DNA of 64,000 bases from Paenibacillus sp. Root444D2 (lineage in GTDB: Bacteria; Bacillota; Bacilli; Paenibacillales; NBRC-103111), in the NCBI RefSeq assembly GCF_001426375.1, contig NZ_LMEO01000052.1, positions 164,261 to 228,260 on the forward strand. Reading direction: 5' to 3'. Below are positions 60,724-64,000 of the stretch, in pieces. Position 1 is the stretch's first letter; each line of letters begins with the position of its first letter. Under the pieces are notes generated by a model. The model saw only the letters and a program-made list of their open reading frames with translations, made no database searches and was not told the origin of the DNA. The translations under genes and the position numbers were made by a program.

Positions 60724-61614
60724 ATGTACTACGCTCTGTCTCGATTATCCAAGCTTGATGTCAAATGGGCGGATCTTTTCGACGCGAATAACAGCACCTT
60801 TTTCGGTCGGCATCATAACCCCTATTACGAGCTGATCGTCATTGCCGATGGTACGGTTCATTTGCAAACTAACGAAGTCCGCACAACTCTACAAGTCGGT
60901 GAATCGCTGCTTATGATGCCTTGGGAGTCACATTCCGGTTGGAATTCGCATGAACGACAGGGCCAATTTTTTTGGGTGCAATTTTCTTGCGAACCTTACC
61001 TCAATGAATTCGTGCTGGATCGGGCGTCCGAACTTAATATTGTCCATGCCGAACGTACGGAACTAAGAACCACTGAAATCCTTCACGAGGATTTGCTTGT
61101 AGTGCCTCGTCAGTTTCGTTCCTTACAGCGTTATAAACTGCTCGGTTTGTTTGAAGAACTAGTGGAGACTATGAAACGACCGAACGCTTACTTTCGTTTT
61201 CATGCTACCCTTTTGCTTGGCGAAATACTTCGGCTCATGGCAAGTAGTTTCTTGGAGCAAAGCCATTTGGACACGTCTTTCCCCACTTCATACCTGACAT
61301 TCCGCAAGCTGGTCAACCATTTGAACAATTTTTACGAGTCCGATATTTCCAAAGAAACGTTGGAGCGGGTGCTGGAGCGAAAATATGAATACCTTTGTCA
61401 GGTGTTTAAAAAATATGCTGGAACGAACATCCATCACTACATCCATGAGCTTAAAACCCAACATGCCAAACACCTGCTGCGCAATACAGCTAAAAGCGTT
61501 AAGGAAATTGCTGAGGAAGTCGGATATCCAGATCCTTTCTACTTCAGCCGGATGTTTAAAAAGATCGCAGGAGTCGCTCCTCAGCATTATCGGAACAATG
61601 GACCAGTGGGGTAG
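60724..61614 (+). CDS. AraC-family regulator (second of two)
   Basis: A 296-residue AraC protein with an N-terminal cupin (YYELIVIADGTVHLQTNEVR near residue 35, ESLLMMPWESHSGWN near 59) and a C-terminal HTH pair (ISKETLERVLERKYEYLCQV near 205 and VKEIAEEVGYPDPFYFSRMF near 258). It lies 30 bases after the first AraC gene, so they may be co-transcribed. The sequences are only distantly alike, so this is not a recent duplication. It is followed by a strong terminator. The sugar ligand is unknown. Confidence 0.88.
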   Translation: MYYALSRLSKLDVKWADLFDANNSTFFGRHHNPYYELIVIADGTVHLQTNEVRTTLQVGESLLMMPWESHSGWNSHERQGQFFWVQFSCEPYLNEFVLDRASELNIVHAERTELRTTEILHEDLLVVPRQFRSLQRYKLLGLFEELVETMKRPNAYFRFHATLLLGEILRLMASSFLEQSHLDTSFPTSYLTFRKLVNHLNNFYESDISKETLERVLERKYEYLCQVFKKYAGTNIHHYIHELKTQHAKHLLRNTAKSVKEIAEEVGYPDPFYFSRMFKKIAGVAPQHYRNNGPVG

Positions 61615-61708
61615 TATGGCGCATGAACGCGGCAAAACGACAGGGAAAGATAATCTCCTGCCGTTTCAAATAATGCATTTATTTCTGAAATTCGGGGAGG
61701 GGGATAAT

Positions 61709-61739
61709 AAAAAAAGACACATTCCTGTGTCTTTTTAAC
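61709..61739. terminator. Bidirectional terminator between AraC and beta-gamma-crystallin genes
   Basis: AAAAAGACACA-TTCC-TGTGTCTTTTT, a perfect 11-bp stem. Confidence 0.92.
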
Positions 61740-61746
61740 CTATCTG

Positions 61747-62124
61747 TTATTGTCTGATAACTAAAATATCACGAGGAGGTCTACCCGTACTTTGGATCTG
61801 TTGAATTTGGGAATTTGTAAGGTTGCGTCCTACTAAAATTAAGGAAGAAGTTAGATTATTGAAACTACCTAAATTCGCCACGCTTTGGCGTCCACGAAAT
61901 ACGCGAATGGATCCCTGGAAGTTAATTCGTGAAAACAAAACTAGTGTCACAGAATCTGTGGTTGAAACATTTCTTAGGCGGAAACTGGAAAGTACGTTAT
62001 CAAAACGGAATGCACCCAGATCTCTAACTGCTACACCTCCACGTCTAAGAACAATCCGCCGATTTGTAAAATTAATACCAGAGAAAAGTTGGAGCCTTAC
62101 ATCTGTGTTTGCCAATTCTATCAT
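61747..62124 (-). CDS. Beta-gamma-crystallin-like calcium-binding protein
   Basis: A 125-residue protein with two Greek-key-like repeats: VRLQLFSGINFTNRRIVL...FDNVLSSFRL and VTLVLFSRINFQGSIRVF...FNNLTSSLIL. Each ends with the D/N-N-x-x-S-S clamp (DNVLSS and NNLTSS) that binds calcium in microbial beta-gamma-crystallins. I chose the ATG at 62124, just before the first repeat, though AGAGAGG touches it; the frame runs open to 62310 and a start there would add 62 unrelated residues. No signal peptide with this start. A spore-coat or stress role is possible but unproven. Confidence 0.72.
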   Translation of the reverse strand: MIELANTDVRLQLFSGINFTNRRIVLRRGGVAVRDLGAFRFDNVLSSFRLRNVSTTDSVTLVLFSRINFQGSIRVFRGRQSVANLGSFNNLTSSLILVGRNLTNSQIQQIQSTGRPPRDILVIRQ

Positions 62125-62339
62125 CCTCTCTTTTGGAATGATATATTCTATGATTGATTCATAGAAAAGGTTTGGACAAACATGCGTGGCAAAACAACCA
62201 TTTTCCTGTATAAAGCTTGATGGAACAAAATGAATACGGAGGATCATGGGAGAGCGATTGAAAGAGAAAAAGCCCCTGATAGGGGTATATTTAATGTAGC
62301 TGATCTTCATTATCCTAATTGATTTAATTCAGCTTTGTT

Positions 62340-62649
62340 GAAAGATGTAAGAGCCGCTACTTGGTCCTTTTAGTTCTAATCGCGACTTTTGTGGTAACCC
62401 GCCCGCCAAACTGCCAATTCTAGCGATACCGTAGTGCGTAACGGGTTTCATTGAAGTATGAAGGATAGATAAAAAAAGCATTTGCCCCCGAAGAGATCAA
62501 ATACTTTGGCCCTTTCCATATTTTTCTCCATATTTCCATTCGCCAATATAATCTTCGAGACCCAAAACCTAACATGAAAGTCAATACCATTTCAGGGCGA
62601 CAGGCAGGCATTGGATAAACAAAACAAGGCTTTCAAAGCGCTTCATCAT
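62340..62649 (-). pseudogene. Possible decayed MORN-repeat gene
   Basis: After GAAAGGGTG an ATG frame reads MMKRFESLVLFIQCLPVAL and stops. The same frame past two stops reads LGLEDYIGEWKYGEKYGKGQ, which matches a MORN repeat (YxGEWxxGxxxGxG), then IARIGSLAGGLPQKSRLELK to a final stop. It may be a relic of a MORN-type protein. The evidence is one motif, so confidence is low. Confidence 0.3.
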
Positions 62650-62669
62650 CGTATTCACCCTTTCAAAAA

Positions 62670-62701
62670 GACAGAAAACGCCTATCCGTGTAGGATAGGC
62701 G
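62670..62701 (-). terminator. Intrinsic terminator close behind a consensus promoter
   Basis: CGCCTATCC/GGATAGGCG perfect 9-bp stem with TTTTCTGTCTTTTT on the minus strand. Confidence 0.8.
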
Positions 62702-62740
62702 CCATTGCCTTAAGTATTAGTTGCACATTGTTGTGCGGTT
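62670..62740 (-). ncRNA. Candidate ~70-nt small RNA or attenuated leader
   Basis: Transcription from the consensus promoter would start near 62740 and end at the terminator at 62670. The RNA would hold a first hairpin GCACA-ACAA-TGTGC and the terminator hairpin. It precedes the MORN-like remnant, so it may be a surviving leader. Confidence 0.4.
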
Positions 62741-62746
62741 AATTGA

Positions 62747-62775
62747 ATTATACTTCCAGTCGGATTTAGTGTCAA
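62747..62775 (-). promoter_or_regulatory. Perfect consensus sigma-A promoter
   Basis: TTGACA, 17-bp spacer, TATAAT on the minus strand: no mismatches. Confidence 0.75.
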
Positions 62776-62993
62776 CTATATTAACGTTAAATAATGTTAT
62801 TCTTGTATTTTTATTAATATAAAGACATGAATGGTATATAACATAACATAAAATCATGAAGGGAAACCAAAAGCGGTTGTAACTGGCACGATTTCAGTCA
62901 CCGCCTAAAAACCTATTTGAATTATTACGAATAACTTTAGCTTCTTTTATTAATTATATTGAAGGGTACACCCAATTAAAGGAGGCGAACAAA

Positions 62994-63464
62994 TTGTATA
63001 ACCAAAATAATAATCAAGACAAAACTAAACAAGTCATTGACGCAGCAGCTCAAGCCGCATCAAATGCTGTAACACAAGCTGCATCTAATGCTGTAACACA
63101 AGCTGCAAACCAATCATCGACTTCTATTCAAACAGAAGCTTTAACTTCTCAGGTAACAACTCAAACTGCAAAAACAATCAACCCTCATCAAACAGCTCAA
63201 CAGGTTGAGCAACAAGCTCAGCAAACTATTCAGAAATCGCAGCAATTGAATCAGCAGGTACAACAACAATCTCTGCAAGTAACCCAACAAGCAACCCAAG
63301 CCCTTGAAACTGCAGTTCAAGCGGACCAATTAGCGCAGCAAGCTCATCAGCTAGCTGCTACAAGTGCACAACAACTACAACAAGCAGAACAAGAGCTCCA
63401 ACAAGCACAAACAACTTTACAACAAGAACAGTCTACTGCCACCACCATACAAAATCTTCAATAA
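62994..63464 (+). CDS. Gln/Ala/Thr-rich low-complexity protein
   Basis: A 156-residue protein; Gln makes up about a third and Ala/Thr much of the rest. An imperfect duplication ASNAVTQAASNAVTQAANQ lies near residue 22; the remainder (~65-150) is heptad-like QQ-A-Q-LQQ sequence that could form a long coiled coil. No signal peptide. TTG start with AAAGGAGG upstream; a terminator follows. Prion-like or spore-coat filament roles are possible, but I do not recognise the family. Confidence 0.7.
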   Translation: MYNQNNNQDKTKQVIDAAAQAASNAVTQAASNAVTQAANQSSTSIQTEALTSQVTTQTAKTINPHQTAQQVEQQAQQTIQKSQQLNQQVQQQSLQVTQQATQALETAVQADQLAQQAHQLAATSAQQLQQAEQELQQAQTTLQQEQSTATTIQNLQ

Positions 63465-63470
63465 AAAAGT

Positions 63471-63507
63471 AGAAGTTCCCTTCCTAAACCGAGGGGACTT
63501 CTTTTCA
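63471..63507 (+). terminator. Terminator of the Gln-rich gene
   Basis: AGAAGTTCCC/GGGGACTTCT stem with one G-T pair, followed by TTTC. Confidence 0.75.
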
Positions 63508-63687
63508 TTTAACTTAGAAACTTCTAAAAACCCTTCAAACACCGGCAGCTGCTTGCGACGTTCTAACGGTATTCCTTTCAAGCATTGGAGGAATAAACAT
63601 TTTCTTCATAACCCATAATAATGATACACCATCCTTAGAGCTATTTGCGACTAATGGAAATTCGAAGGAAGTAAGGAGCCTTGTAAA

Positions 63688-63780
63688 ATGAAGAAATTAA
63701 TAACCCCCAGTTCCTTTATTTGTTTGAGCATTGCAACTGCCATATCATTTCCAGTTTACTTCGCTCTTAAAGGAAGATGA
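63688..63780 (+). CDS. 30-residue hydrophobic peptide
   Basis: GTAAGGAG lies 8 bases before an ATG that encodes a 30-residue peptide, MKKLITPSSFICLSIATAIS then FPVYFALKGR. One membrane segment with basic residues at both ends. No family recognised; could be a small membrane protein or type-I-toxin-like peptide. The stretch 63781-64000 otherwise holds only hairpins. Confidence 0.45.
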   Translation: MKKLITPSSFICLSIATAISFPVYFALKGR

Positions 63781-63855
63781 ATGACATAGGTGAATAAACC
63801 CGGAGGCAATACGTTTTACAAGTCTATGACAAACTATTTTACAAACGGTGACAAA

Positions 63856-63900
63856 GTGAATTATAACTCGCAACATTTGTTATTGTTAGTTGTAATTCAC
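63856..63900. repeat. 45-bp imperfect inverted repeat
   Basis: GTGAATTATAACTCGCAACA against TATTGTTAGTTGTAATTCAC: 16 of 20 arm positions pair. Function unknown. Confidence 0.7.
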
Positions 63901-63911
63901 TCTGGCATTGG

Positions 63912-63937
63912 AAACACCCTTAAAGGGGTGTTTTGTA
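63912..63937 (+). terminator. Intrinsic terminator near the window end
   Basis: AAACACCC/GGGTGTTT stem followed by T-G-T. Confidence 0.7.
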
Positions 63938-64000
63938 ACATTTAGCGTATTTCGTTGAATTATTTTGGATTATTCTACTTTTCAGCGGCAATGACATGAA

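Noticed and set aside
62420-62611. A 63-codon minus-strand frame
   Set aside because: It starts inside the preceding small frame without a ribosome site; the MORN-like motif lies in a different frame.

Overview
The window is 64 kb of chromosome from a spore-forming Bacillota, most likely Paenibacillus or a close relative. Evidence: a lytH-yunB sporulation pair, an alpha/beta-type spore DNA-binding protein, Shine-Dalgarno sequences close to AAGGAGG, intrinsic terminators after most transcription units, and many LysR/AraC regulators next to ABC transporters. No rRNA, tRNA, prophage or CRISPR array was seen. LAYOUT: 1-9.4 kb is a conserved backbone (glycogen phosphorylase tail, PilZ protein, NAD kinase, yutD, lipA, lytH, yunB) with nickel-pincer cofactor genes larE-larB-larC1 inserted between lipA and lytH. 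The C-terminal half of LarC is a separate gene on the opposite strand. 9.4-11.8 kb is low-complexity DNA: a 61-bp minisatellite, tetranucleotide and octanucleotide repeats and a TTGGGG tract, around an intact transposase-like gene whose catalytic residues look lost. 11.8-14.7 kb holds small accessory genes on the minus strand. 14.8-25.0 kb is one long minus-strand Ter stress-response cluster: TerB, four TerD-domain proteins, TerC, then overlapping CitE-like, PRTase-TRSP, StiP/Pelota, HAD and ATP-grasp genes predicted by comparative genomics to make a nucleoside-like metabolite. A 33-residue membrane protein follows.

25.2-34.1 kb is a sulfur-scavenging operon like the B. subtilis ytmI operon (amino-acid ABC importer, two flavin monooxygenases, N-acetyltransferase, M20 deacylase) with an added DinB-family gene and a LysR regulator just upstream. 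34.2-37.7 kb holds a diguanylate cyclase, an AraC relic, an unknown protein and a small zinc-ribbon protein behind a large palindrome. 37.8-47.1 kb is an operon for import and hydrolysis of gamma-glutamyl compounds (malic enzyme, class I amidotransferase-type hydrolase, Opp-type importer, cytoplasmic gamma-glutamyltransferase), with a divergent LysR gene. 48.4-51.2 kb carries a DapB-like dehydrogenase and a secreted FN3-M23 endopeptidase, which share an almost identical 17-bp upstream dyad.

51.2-56.1 kb is a zinc-starvation block: znuCBA, a COG0523 GTPase and a zinc-free L33 paralogue, with Zur-like boxes and an unrecognised co-transcribed protein. 56.1-56.8 kb is packed with hairpin repeats. 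56.9-64 kb mixes a TetR regulator, a spore protein, a DNA ligase with altered motifs, a decayed sugar locus (an isomerase-permease chimera with a nonsense codon and a deleted SGNH esterase), two AraC regulators, a small beta-gamma-crystallin protein, a possible short RNA, and a Gln/Ala-rich protein.

All family assignments come from reading the sequence; no database search was run.
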